From: Nematostella vectensis
Lineage: Eukaryota; Cnidaria; Anthozoa; Actiniaria; Edwardsiidae
Assembly: GCF_932526225.1 (NCBI RefSeq)
Contig: NC_064038.1
Span: 11,097,070-11,161,069, forward strand
Direction: 5' to 3'
DNA: 64,000 nt
Below, piece after piece: positions 11,163 to 23,500 of the stretch. Below the pieces are notes generated by a model. That model searched no databases. It saw only the letters and a list, made by a program, of their open reading frames with translations, and was not told the origin of the DNA. Both the position numbers and the translations under genes were made by a program. The first letter of the stretch is position 1; each line of letters begins with the position of its first letter.

Positions 11163-12326
11163 CACACTGAAGAATTTCCTCACCAAACGTACTGAAAACG
11201 CATCGGGTGACTAGGCTGGACTAGACCCAGCAGTCTGATATCTCGTTTGCATCCACGAGTATGCAGACACACTGAAGAACTTCCTCACCAAACGTACTGA
11301 AAACGCACCGGGTGACTAGGCTGGACTAGACCCAGCAGTCTGATATCTCGCTTGCATCCACGAGTATGCAGACACACTGAAGAACTTCCTCACCAAACGT
11401 ACTGAAAACGCATCGGGCGACTAGACCTAGCAGTCTGATGTCTCGTTTGCATCCACGAGTATGCAGACACACTGAAGAACTTCCTCACCAAACGTACTGA
11501 AAACGCATCGGGTGACTAGACCCAGCAGTCTGATATCTCGTTTGCATCCACGAGTATGCAGACACACTGACGAACTTCCTCATCAAACGTACTGAAAACG
11601 CATCGGGTGACTAGACCCAGCAGTCTGATATCTCGTTTGCATCAACGAGTATGCAGACACACTGAAGAACTTCCTCACCAAACGTACTGAAAACGCATCG
11701 GGCGACTAGACCCAGCAGTCTGATATCTCGCTTGCATCCACGAGTATGCAGACACACTGACGAACTTCCTCACCAAACGTACTGAAAACGCATCGGGCGA
11801 CTAGACCCAGCAGTCTGATATCTCGTTTGCATCCACGAGTATGCAGACACACTGACGAACTTCCTCATCAAACGTACTGAAAACGCATCGGGTGACTAGA
11901 CCCAGCAGTCTGATATCTCGTTTGCATCAACGAGTATGCAGACACACTGAAGAACTTCCTCACCAAACGTACTGAAAACGCATCGGGCGACTAGACCCAG
12001 CAGTCTGATATCTCGTTTGCATCCACGAGTATGCAGACACACTGAAGAACTTCCTCACTAAACGTACTGAAAACGCATCGGGCGACTAGACCCAGCAGTC
12101 TGATATCTCTTTTGCATCAACGAGTATGCAGACACACTGAAGAACTTCCTAACCAAACGCACTGAAAACGCATCGGGCGACTAGACCCAGCAGTCTGATA
12201 TCTCGTTTGCATCCACGAGTATGCAGACACACTGAAGAACTTCCTCACTAAACGTACTGAAAACGCATCGGGCGACTAGACCCAGCAGTCTGATGTCTCG
12301 TTTGCATCCACGAGTATGCAGACACA
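11163..12326. repeat. 95-bp tandem satellite, 12 copies
   Basis: Units begin with CACACTGAAGAACTTCCTCA at 11163, 11268, 11373, 11468, 11563, 11658, 11753, 11848, 11943, 12038, 12133 and 12228. The first two units are 105 bp because of an extra GGCTGGACTA; the rest are 95 bp. Copies differ at few positions (GGGTGACTAG/GGGCGACTAG, GAAGAAC/GACGAAC), so homogenisation or expansion is recent. It lies just 3' of GKAP1. Confidence 0.95.
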
Positions 12327-12495
12327 GAAGGATACTGAATCTTGGGATCTCTTACAGGTCAGGCTACTTTTGAGCTGAATTTACAAAAAATAGGCCGAAA
12401 CAGATCCCCCCCTATTTTGAGTTGTTTACAGCCCGACAAACTCAAATACCAGCTAAGGCATTGTGTTTTGAGGCCATGGAAATGGACCTGGACGA

Positions 12496-14476
12496 TCAAA
12501 ATAAAGTTATATATTTGGGACTTGAGTTTCTGATTTCTTTTACTTGTGTGATATTTTTAGCCTTTTGTTGAGAGTGTCGGTTCTGCTGTTTTTTTTGTTC
12601 GATTAGAAATTTGTCAAAGAACCTGAGCTATTATTTGGCTAAAGAGTAGTTGCTATCACCTTTTTTGAATGCATATCTTCAAGAACTTGTATCCCTTAGA
12701 CTGATGCCTGAGTGACTTGATCGTGTTGTGTTTATTTTGCATTTATGATGTTTTTGAGCTGTGGGTACTTATGGCCAGTTCAGGTGGGTTGTAGGGTCAA
12801 TGGCTTACCTGTAATTTGGCTAACTCGTGTTTTAAAGAGGAGGATTTTGATCTTTCCTGTTCTAACTCTTTGCTTAGTTGGACAACCTAAAAGAGACAAA
12901 TAATAAAAAGGCGAAATATTAAAACAACTGAGACATTTTACGTTTAGGGCTTTAGTTTTGAACACAATAGATCAGGATTTCAGAAACCCGTGAAACGAAA
13001 TGAATTAGTTAAATTGTAATAAGTGTAAAGTAAAAAAAAATATACAATAGGAAAACAATAAGTGTAATAGAGTGCATTATACTAATTAAAGTGTATTTCA
13101 CAGGTTTATAAAAACCACTCCAGTCGATAACTTCCTGACAAATAGACATGGCACGTACACCCTGTACATCCCCCTTCGCTGGCAAAATGTTGGTCATTCA
13201 TTAAACTATCCTTTTTTTCAAAACAAAAACAAATGATCAGCCTCTCAGTATGAATGAAGAATGACAAATTATTTCACCTCCCTTGAAAGCTTCGCAATCA
13301 GTGTGCATATGTTCGAGAGCAGTATTGCATGTGTCTGGAAATTGGGATACTATGATAACGTACCTGCTCTTTGACTTCATTGAGCTCTTCTATCTGCAGT
13401 AAAAGTTCTGACTTTTCTTTCACTGGAAAAGAGTAAAAGAATGCAAAAAAGTTAAATTCGGGAAAAATGTACAGCACACTGAAGTATATTTTCCAAAGAG
13501 AAAAATTAGTAAAAAAAAAAAAACGAGAACATCAACAATGGAGGGAGGCAAGCAAAAGTATTAGCTGCTCATTATTTTCATATAATCACGACCAAAGTAT
13601 CTGTTTCATATGCCCTCAAGAGCCGTAGCCATGTAAGATTGGGGGAGGGGGTTTCAGTTTAATCTTTGTTTATCGAAGGTAACATATTTAACCGAATATA
13701 CAGTTTTCTAACATGGCCCTCGGTTAGTAAGCACTGTCACTGGGGGTGGTCACTGCCAGAGGGTTTATTGCGTCCCCAGTGGTTCTTTTACGTCCCTTCG
13801 GTTCAGGTTAGTGTAGTGCAGTACAGCTTGAAGAGACGCGACATCTGGTTTGAGTGTCCTTATCAGAAAAGACTGGAAACACGGGAGAATAACTTCACTC
13901 ACTTGTGGCACAAATTCGAATCAAGGAAGGAACCCGGAAAAATCCCCAGTTTGAGCCAGAATTCGAACCTGGGCCACAGCGGTGAGAGGCTGACGCGCTA
14001 ACACACTAGCCCACCCGTGCTTCCACACAATATTGGGGGTGGGGGGGGGGGGGGGGGCAGCCACCCCCTTACTGGTCAATTACTTATAATTTTTGGAAAC
14101 ATTGGGTGGGCACAAGCCCCAGTAGCCCACCCCTTGCTACGGCCCCGCCCTCCCAGTTGTGCGAGTGGCAAAACCTTGACACTGATTTAAAGGTGGAGCT
14201 TTTGATATTAATTTTAATTTTGTGAACAGCAATTCTACATCAAATGACTTTTGACAACTCGTAATCTACGTGCATTACGGAATTTGTGAAGTTTGAAATT
14301 AATGTGAAGAAGCACAATGTAACTGTGTCGATACAAACAGACTATTATATTCAGCACAGCAGGAGCATGATGTATGAATCAGGCGTAAGAAAGACTGGAA
14401 ATTAGGCCCCAATAGGGAATTTGGCTTATTTGAGTTCAGGTGAAAATGAGATAACAACAACAACAACAACAACAAT

Positions 14477-14517
<41 letters not shown>

Positions 14518-17500
14518 CGACAGCAGCAGCAGCAGCAACAACAACAAAAACAAAACAACAAGAATTCAACAACAATAACAAGAACAGATATCACAAGAAT
14601 AACAACAACAACAATAATAACAACAACAAAAAACAACTTACTTTCTCCTTGAGCTAGCATGAAGCACAGCTGTTTATTCCTCTTCTTCACTTGAGCCAGC
14701 TCTTTCTGTTTTAAATTTAATAAAAATATCAAGGGCAGTATTAGCTATTGCTTCTGGTTGTATTTACGTTCCATAGTTGACATTATTGTCGCTATTTGTC
14801 AAACACAGAAAATCTGGAATTTTGAAACAGGGATAATGGATAACATTTTGGAAGATATTATGAACTCCCTGTTTTTTGTTCAATTGTGAAACTGGTGAGA
14901 GAAATGATGCGATATTAGAGGTGCAAATTAATGTGATCTGGTGTGAAAATAAAGCCCCCTATATTACAAATTGAGTGCTGGTATGTTTGAATATATTTAA
15001 CCCCCATTTGCTGTGCTCCAATAACCTGATGCATGACAGAGGCAGATCCAGTATTTCCAAAAAAGGGGGGGGGGGGGTCAAAGCAAGGGTTTCAAAAAAG
15101 GTGGAGCTGGATTCATTGTTCTTCCATGGAATTTCCTATCTTGTTATTTTCAAGCGAAATTATCTGAAAATAGGGGGGCAGGGGCCGGCTAAGCCCACCC
15201 TAGATCCACCCGTGCACAATGAATATAGTGCATGCGTGTCATGCATTACAAACCTGAAGCTGTTCTATGAGGTCTTGCTGTTCTCTGACGGTTTTGTGCA
15301 GATCTGTAACAGCCTCATCTTTTTCTTCCAGCTTCTCTTGTATGTGCACCATTTCAGCTTTGATGAATTCTTCAGGTGTGCCCTTGACAATGACTTTCTG
15401 TGAAAATGCAGTGTATAGGGATTAATAAGTTATTTATATATGTCAGCATCTTGCAGCTGTCATTTTGTCATCCAAGCAAAATATTTTAAAGCATCCATTT
15501 CCATGGACTGATTTGGGGAAGCAATTGGGATATTTTCTATTGCATTTGTAATATGAAGCAAAAAAAAATCTTCTAAGATGGGATCTCTTCACATAGTTTG
15601 TCTTCCTTAATATAATGAAAAACAGCAAAGGGGTGGCTCTCTATGGCTCTTTAACCCATCGACTCCTGGCTATTATGTTTCTTCATATCCATATTTGCTG
15701 GTTATATACTTTAGGGCTATAAGTATTATTAAAGGACCGCCTCCCTTTTATTGGGGAATCGTGATAAAAAAAATATGGTTCAGATCAGGCCCCTCAGCAG
15801 TCTGTTATCCAAGGCTAAGGCTTATAGAACATAGTATCTCTGTCTGTATCTCTGTCTGTATCTCTGTCTGTATCTCTGTCTGTATCTCTGTCTGTATCTC
15901 TGTTTCACTTCTCAAGCCAGTGAACCAGAATTCAACCTCAGGTCAGGTCAGCTTGGGGTATTTTTAAAGGTGTAAAAATCTGAGGTTTTGGAATTTAGAG
16001 TGAGGTTTTGGAATTGGAAGTGAGGTTTTGGAATTGAGAGTGATGTTTTAGAATTGGAAGTAAGGCTTTGGAATTAAGCGTGACGCTTTGGAATTGAGAG
16101 GGAGCTTTTGGAATTGAGAATGAGCTTTTGGAATCGGAAGTGAGCTTTTGGAATTTGAAGTGAGGCTTTGGAATTGAGAGTGAGCTTTTGGAATTGAGAG
16201 TGAGCTTTTGGAATTGAGAGTGAGCTTTTGGAATTGGAAGTGAGCTTTTGGAATTTGAAGTGAGGCTTTGGAGTTGAGAGCGAGGCTTTGGAATTCGGAG
16301 TTTGTATTTGGATTCGGATCGCACTTATGCATCACCGTAGAAAGGAATACTTCGATCACTTCATCGGAGACGAATATGTGAAAATGCTAGCATACTCTTG
16401 AACAGCGGAAATCCATTTATTTGACAAAGACTTGAGGGGACGTTTTCTACATGTACCTACGCTACATGTATCTAAAGTGAATATCAGTTTGTCTTCGGTC
16501 CCACACAAAATGAAAAGTATGTATTTGGTATGTAACCTGTATGTAAAAGGCATGTCTTTTTTGTACTGGATATGTATTGGGTATATAAAAAAATACATAC
16601 CTTTTACATACCTATACTTACATACCCTAAACATACCATTTTCTTTTAGCCATCTATGTATTTGGTATGTAAAAATACATGCCTTTTATTTACCCACACT
16701 TACATACCAATAACATACCAATCCTATCCAATGCACTTCTATGTATTTGGTATGTAAAAATACATACCTTTTATATATCTGTCCTTACACACCAAAAACA
16801 TACCTCTTCTCTTTTAGACGTCTGTGTATTTGGTATGTAAAAATACATATCAATTACATATCCATTCTTACATACCAAAAACATACCGCTCTCTTTAATC
16901 CATATCTATGTATTTGGTATGTAAAAATACATACCTTTACATGCCCATACTTACATAGCCAAAACATTCCCTTTTCTTGTTCACCATATTCTACATATTT
17001 GGTATGTAAAAATACATACCTAATATATACCCATTCTTTCATCCGAAACATTTGCCGTTGATCTATGTATTTGGTATGTAAAAAAACATATCTTTTACAT
17101 ACCTATACTTTTATACCCAAAACAATGGCAGTATTAGGCCATCTATGTATTTGGTATGTGAAAATACATACTATTTACATACCCATTCTAACATACCAAA
17201 AACACACCCATCTCATTGCTGTATTTGGTATTGAAAAAATGCATGCCTTTACATACCTATACTTTCAAAAAAGCATACCTTCATTCAGGGCTCTTCTATT
17301 AATTGTGTATTCAAAAATACTTTAACCTATTCACATACCCATTGTATGAACTAATAATAAAAATAATATTTATGGTAATGGGTCATTATTCTTGAAATCA
17401 CAAAAATTTATTTATAAATAAATAATTAATTAACTACATAAAAAATCTGTAAAAACAGTTATTATGAAAAGTACCAGTGATAAGTAATACAGTATATTTC

Positions 17501-20500
17501 TAATGATATTTAATTTTGGGTGCAGTTTGGAATTAGGATTAATTATATAAGGTAAATTTACATTGTGATTCTCACTCTATATTGTCTTTGCGGAAAAAAA
17601 AACTCTCATTCTCGCTCAATTCTATTGGGAGGTATCCCAAGAAAAAAACAATTGTCATTACCAGTGTCAATAAAAAAACATGTATGAATTAGTGTATGAA
17701 CAGGTACGCGAACAATGCCCAACGGTTTCCTGTTCATGGGAATCAGATGCCTGACTTCTGCTTTTGGTCCTCTCAAGTCTGAGCTGGATAAGTGTTTAGA
17801 GTGCAGTATTTCATATTCCTCTATCATAGCTACATAACCATGCTCAGTACACTGGCAAACCACCTCGCAGGTAGAGCTTCGGCAGGGCTTTTTGTACTTG
17901 ACAAAATAGAGGATGGACCCATTAGCCATCTCATCATCAACAGGCTTTGTATATTGTACAACAGTCGAATTTCGTTTTGTTACTCGGGTGTATCCTGCAC
18001 TGTGTATAATGTTATCGCCACGTTTTAATCGGTAAAAACATTTGTAGATTATGTCGAATATTGCCACATTTCCAGCAATTATTTGTAGTTGTTCAACTTC
18101 CTGGAGAGCGCTGATGATGTCAGGTTTAAGAGATCCCAGTACCTGAAGCTTTAGATTCTCATCAATTTCCTCGCTCACATGCCCAACCCTTCGTTTTTGA
18201 GTTAATGACTGACAAAAGTGTTTTACGTTTAAATCCGTCACATTTTCAATCATTTCTGGTAAATGTTGTAAAATGGAAACAGCTCTCACAATTTGGCCCT
18301 CAACATTTTGTGAACCATGAAAGAGGCTTCTTTAGTCTCCATTTAAGTCCTCGTAGAAAAAACAAGAATTACTGAAAAGAGGGCCGTTGAATCTAACAGA
18401 ATCAGCAAGATGTAAAAGCTGATGAAGATTAAAAGTCATAAATCTGTCATCATAAAGTCCTTGAGCTCGAAGACAAAAATGTTCCAATAGTTGATTAGCC
18501 TTGTTTATCTCCATGTTGTCCAATTGACTCTTTAAGCAACATATATTAAACACCACACACAAAAAGCATTAAGTGCTGATAGTGTTCATTTGGCAAAATA
18601 CCCTGCATTACAGGCGAGGAATAATAAAGTAGCCAGGTTCGTAACTCAGACGCTTTGTAATGCGACCGTTCCTCAACACTTCTTGGTATCCTGCTGACGT
18701 AGTTTGGCGGTTTTATCCTCTCACGCCGTTCGTCACATGCTTTGACGCTATTTCCACAATACCAAGAACATTTCTTTGTGTTTCTTGTCGAACCAGTAGC
18801 ATTAATTGTTTCATTACTCCTAACAAAACAGCGTGCATATATATAATACCTCATACGCGGAGGCAAATCACATATAACCATGTAAACCGGCCATATAGCA
18901 TAGCTGGAGCTTTTAAACAATGCCACACCGTCCGTGTTTAGCTGAATAGCAAAATTGTTTGGATTTCTAAAAAAAAACCATGTTCTTTAAAAAATAATTG
19001 ATAATTTTCGCCGTCAATTATATCCTCGATGTTTTCTGGGCAGTTCCGCCTTCTTTTGTCTTCCTCGTGGTTGAATCGGTAGGACGTAAGAGCTTCTACA
19101 AACGAACTGTCTTTAAGCATGCATGACAGCTGTGTGATAATTGGAAATACTATAAACGTATCGCATGTCTTACTTTTTCCAGGGGCGAAGCTCTTTTTGC
19201 AGTGCACGCAATTTTGCGTTGCGATTGGCTTAGTTTTTCCCAAGTATCGATTGCACCTTGTACAAAAATAGTGCCACTCTATGGGGGCTCTCATGGAGCC
19301 TAGGTGATTCCAGAGTGTGTGAAGTGTTTTCATGCATCTATTAGGTACCGGGCAGTGAAGGGAGATAAGTATCAACAGATGGGAAATCGCGGAAGCAGTA
19401 AGGCTCCTGCCATCGCAAATGTCATTATAGCTGCTAGATGCATGGTCACTGTTAGCAAACTACCAGAATAAATTGGCGGATCCTGCTCTTGTGCAGTCAT
19501 CAGGTCTAAATCGGCCCCGTCACTTTCAATTGAAGAGTCATCCAGTTCAATAAAGTCTTCTTGTTCTTCGTTCTCGTCTTTACTTCCATGTTCATTGTTA
19601 ATTTCAGTTTCCGAGTCAAAAACGACGTCTGCAAGTTTCTCCCAGTCTTCGTTATCCAAATATTCATACATCTCCGCTCGGTTTTCAAAATTTCTGGTAG
19701 TGTGAACAGTGTCGGAATTACAAGTGGTCTCGCATGCAATACAATCAGCTACAAAATTATCTTCGCTTTCGGATAGGACGTCATCAGGGTATTCGGCTAT
19801 TATATCCTCCGTTGTTAAACTAGAAGTTCCCGGGAGAGTATCGTCTATCTTATCTTCTGTTTCTAAATCCAATAAGTTATCATTTTCGTTAGGATGAGAA
19901 TCTTGCAAACTTGCTTCTTGTTCGGGTTGTCCTGGGGATCTTGGATGGCGAAGTAATTGTGTTATAATACTGACAGTACCGTCCTTGTTTTTTCCGATTC
20001 TTTCGGCCATCCATGTTGTTTTTGCCTGTAATATGGAAAGTAATTCCGTCTAGTTTTCAGTTGTTTGTTCAGGCCATTATCTCTGGCCTACGGTATCAAT
20101 CAATCTACTACGTCACTACTTGCATAGTATGATAATAATAGTATAGTAAAAAAATAGAGTAATTGGGAAAATTTAAGCGGCAGAACCACATCATTGAAGT
20201 ACATGATTGGTGAAATTCATAATAACAATAAATCCTCAACAGATAGTAATGCTCCAGTTAAGAAGAAAAAGTCATCAAAAAACACACCCCCTGCGACAAC
20301 TGTGACTGGAACTGTGGAAAGTTGCGACCAAATTGCTGAGACACTTGAGGTTAGATTTTCAAACATTTTCAAAGAAATGGAGCTTGTGAATGTGAGAAAT
20401 ATACTTTATACCACCCCTCCTTCCCTCATAACTATCTTCAAACACCCAAGAAAAACAGGTCAATCGAAAGAACTGTCTTGCTCGAGAGGATCCCGTTCCT

Positions 20501-23500
20501 CGAGCACGACTAGTAAAAAATTGCGAGAAAGTACACTGAACTTTGCGAGCAAGAATTCTCAGCACTGAGAATCGAGATATCCTCAAATTTATGAAATCAT
20601 TGAAAATCATAATAGACAATGTTTGTTTATGTACATATAGGACATCTCGATTGTTGCTATCAACGAGAGATCAACACAAAGAGCGGGTAAGGAATACTCC
20701 AATTTGTATTCTCAAGTCTATGATCATTCATGATGATTAGCTATTTACGTTTCATCCGTTTATCACAGGGTGCGAGCTGAATCAGTCAGAACAAATAGTC
20801 CAGGTTGGTACGCAATTTGAATGAGAAGTCCAGGATCTTAATTCTATACCTCTATAAAAATTTTTCAACCGCATTTCTATTTTCAAAGAAGTCGGCCTCC
20901 CGCGATTTATCAACATCGTCACTCAAGGTTTGTCAATTTCAATTAAACGGTTCTGAAACGCATAAAAATACACTAGTATAGATTCCCAAGTTTGAAGTCT
21001 CTCTTTAATTAACCAACAGGGAGTCACAAGAGACAAGCCAGCACATGCGCAGCGTAAGTATTTTTGTCATTATTTCACTTTTCTATTTCATATTTATATC
21101 AAAAATTATTATCCCCAGCAGCGTAAGTATTTTTGTCATTATTTCACTTTTCTATTTCATATTTATATCAAAAATTATTATCCCCATTTGCAGGGTAGAA
21201 TTGCTGTAAAAAGAACAGTTCAGTATAGACTCCAAAATCAGATGTCTTCTATTCAGGTTCTACTTGAGGGTTTCCGCTCTATTAATTTTTTTTCTATTTC
21301 AGATGCGCAGAAAGAACAAAACAAAGGCCACTTTGCCCAAATCCTACGTGTGTTTCCACGAGAGATGAGCTTAGTGAGCTGAAGGAAAAATATGGGGCTT
21401 TGGAAGCGCGATTCAGGAGACTGAGCAGATCAGATGGTATCCAAGGTAAATATTTTCAATGTTATGGGTCAAAACGGGCGCCATTTCGTATTTTGTTGGG
21501 CTTTTCCACAGATAGCCTTTTAAATATCTTTCAAGACATAGTGTAAGTTACATTTTTAATTTTGATATTTTGTTCTCCGACAAAAAGGGAGCTTATATGC
21601 AAAATATTGAGCTAAAAAAAATAGTTATCTTGCATCTTTCCACTCTGTCCTTTTAGTTGAAAAAATTATTTTTTACGTTTACGTCATCCTCTTCTAGTTT
21701 GTTTTCTGATGATATAGAGATCATTTTCTACGTTTACGCCATCCTCTTCTAGTTTGTTTTCTGATGATAGAGAGATCATTTTATGATTGTCATTGATTTT
21801 AGGAAATGGGCTTCGAGTACCAAATGTACAAGTGAATGATGGGCGGGTAGGCGTGATGAGTGAGGCAGAAGCGGCAACGAGAAAGGTAATAATAAGGATG
21901 GATACAGGAATTTGAGAACAGTGCAGGGTTTATTAGTCAGCCTTGAGCATAAGTCTATAGTTTAAAATAGTTTAAATAAAAATGAGTGTGAGGTGTAATC
22001 CAACCTTACGGGCATCAGATCACAGATAGATTTTCTGGATGGGCGACTTGAAATACTTAGCTGCCATTCAAACGAAGTCAGTGGCTATGAGTGGTCATCG
22101 CTTGTGAATTCGGGAAGTCCCGATTCGCAACAGCCGGGACTTTCCAGCGCTTGACAATGATAATTTACTAATCAGATCACTCAGTAGCCACCGAATTTGT
22201 TCAAATGACAACTAACTATTTCCAATTTCCCGTGAAAGCAAGAGCTTGTCCTATCGCGAGTACTTGATACGATATTAAAAAAAATAACTCAAGAGTATTA
22301 TTGACGTCGTTTTATGAACTATATGTTATTTTGGGTACTGAACGTTTTTTTTTTCTTTCATCATTTGCAGTTAGTTGAATTAGTTGCGGGCAGTGGTGTC
22401 TTCCTTTCGAGGACAGCACTTGCATTGTACAAAACCGCACACACCAAGTCCTCGCTGGCTACACGCCTTTTAAAGGCGTTTTTTTCAGAAGAAAGGCGCG
22501 AGGGAAAAATCTCTGAGCAGGGGGAGGTGGGAAATTTGCTTAACCAGCAAATTATAACCACTATTAAAGGTGAGAAAAGCTAAGTTTTGATTTTCCCACA
22601 TTAAATTGTTTTCGCATCAGGTGAAGTTATGGTACCGCGAATATTTGGTATATTGAATAACTCAATTAATGACGACAATAACAAACGTAATGCAAAATGA
22701 TTTTTTGTTACATTAATAGCATATGCGTCGAGGCAGAACCTCCCAGACGGGTGTAAAAAAGGCATCACAAGTGCCATGAACCTAAGTATAAAAAACTTGA
22801 GGAGAGCAGCACGGAAGTCAGCTTGTGAAGATGATCTGCCAAGTCTGCCTAGTCTTCCTGATGATGATGATGATGATGACTACGATGCAGATGAATCTGC
22901 TTGATTGAAAACTTTGGCATAGTTTTCACCATTTTTTAAAATTTATATTTGATAATAAACAATTCGAACTAGTAATCAAAAAAGTCATTTCTTGTGAATA
23001 GAGATTATGTGCCGATCTAGAAATTAATTAAACATTTCCAGTGATTTCCAGATTAGTAACTTTACCTTTGCAGCTTAGCAATTCCAGGTAATCTTATTGA
23101 TCTTTAAGCAACAACTTAGTTTTACTTTGCGCATAAAGTGTGTTATACAACGTTCTTTGGGTTTAAATTTTGCGTGTGACATGTAGAGGCATAGATACCA
23201 TGTTGCAGGGGCGTTTTATTGATATGCTTACAAACAAGGAAAGACTAGCTGCTTGGCTCAGTCGCTTATTCCAAGTTAGCCCTATAGCTATGGGACACAT
23301 TTAGATAATGTATTGTACGTAAAATTGGCACGATGCCATTTTAAGGTAGCCTTGAGCTATGTTGGTGGCATGTCCAAGGTATATTTTAGGTATGTAATGG
23401 GTATGTAAATTTCCATTTAACGGTATCATTTGTGGTATGTTCAAGGTACATTTTGGGTATGTAATGGCTATGTAAATTCTATACCATTCCCTTTTAAGGT

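Noticed and set aside
13930-14016. tRNA gene on the minus strand
   Set aside because: A and B boxes are present but the acceptor stem does not pair and a SINE body follows.
14299-14732. Poly-Leu, poly-Thr and poly-Cys proteins
   Set aside because: Translations of a CAA/CAG microsatellite in an intron.
16432-17325. Tyr-rich open frames (WYVKIHTFYL type)
   Set aside because: Produced by the TACATACC array; frames exist on both strands.
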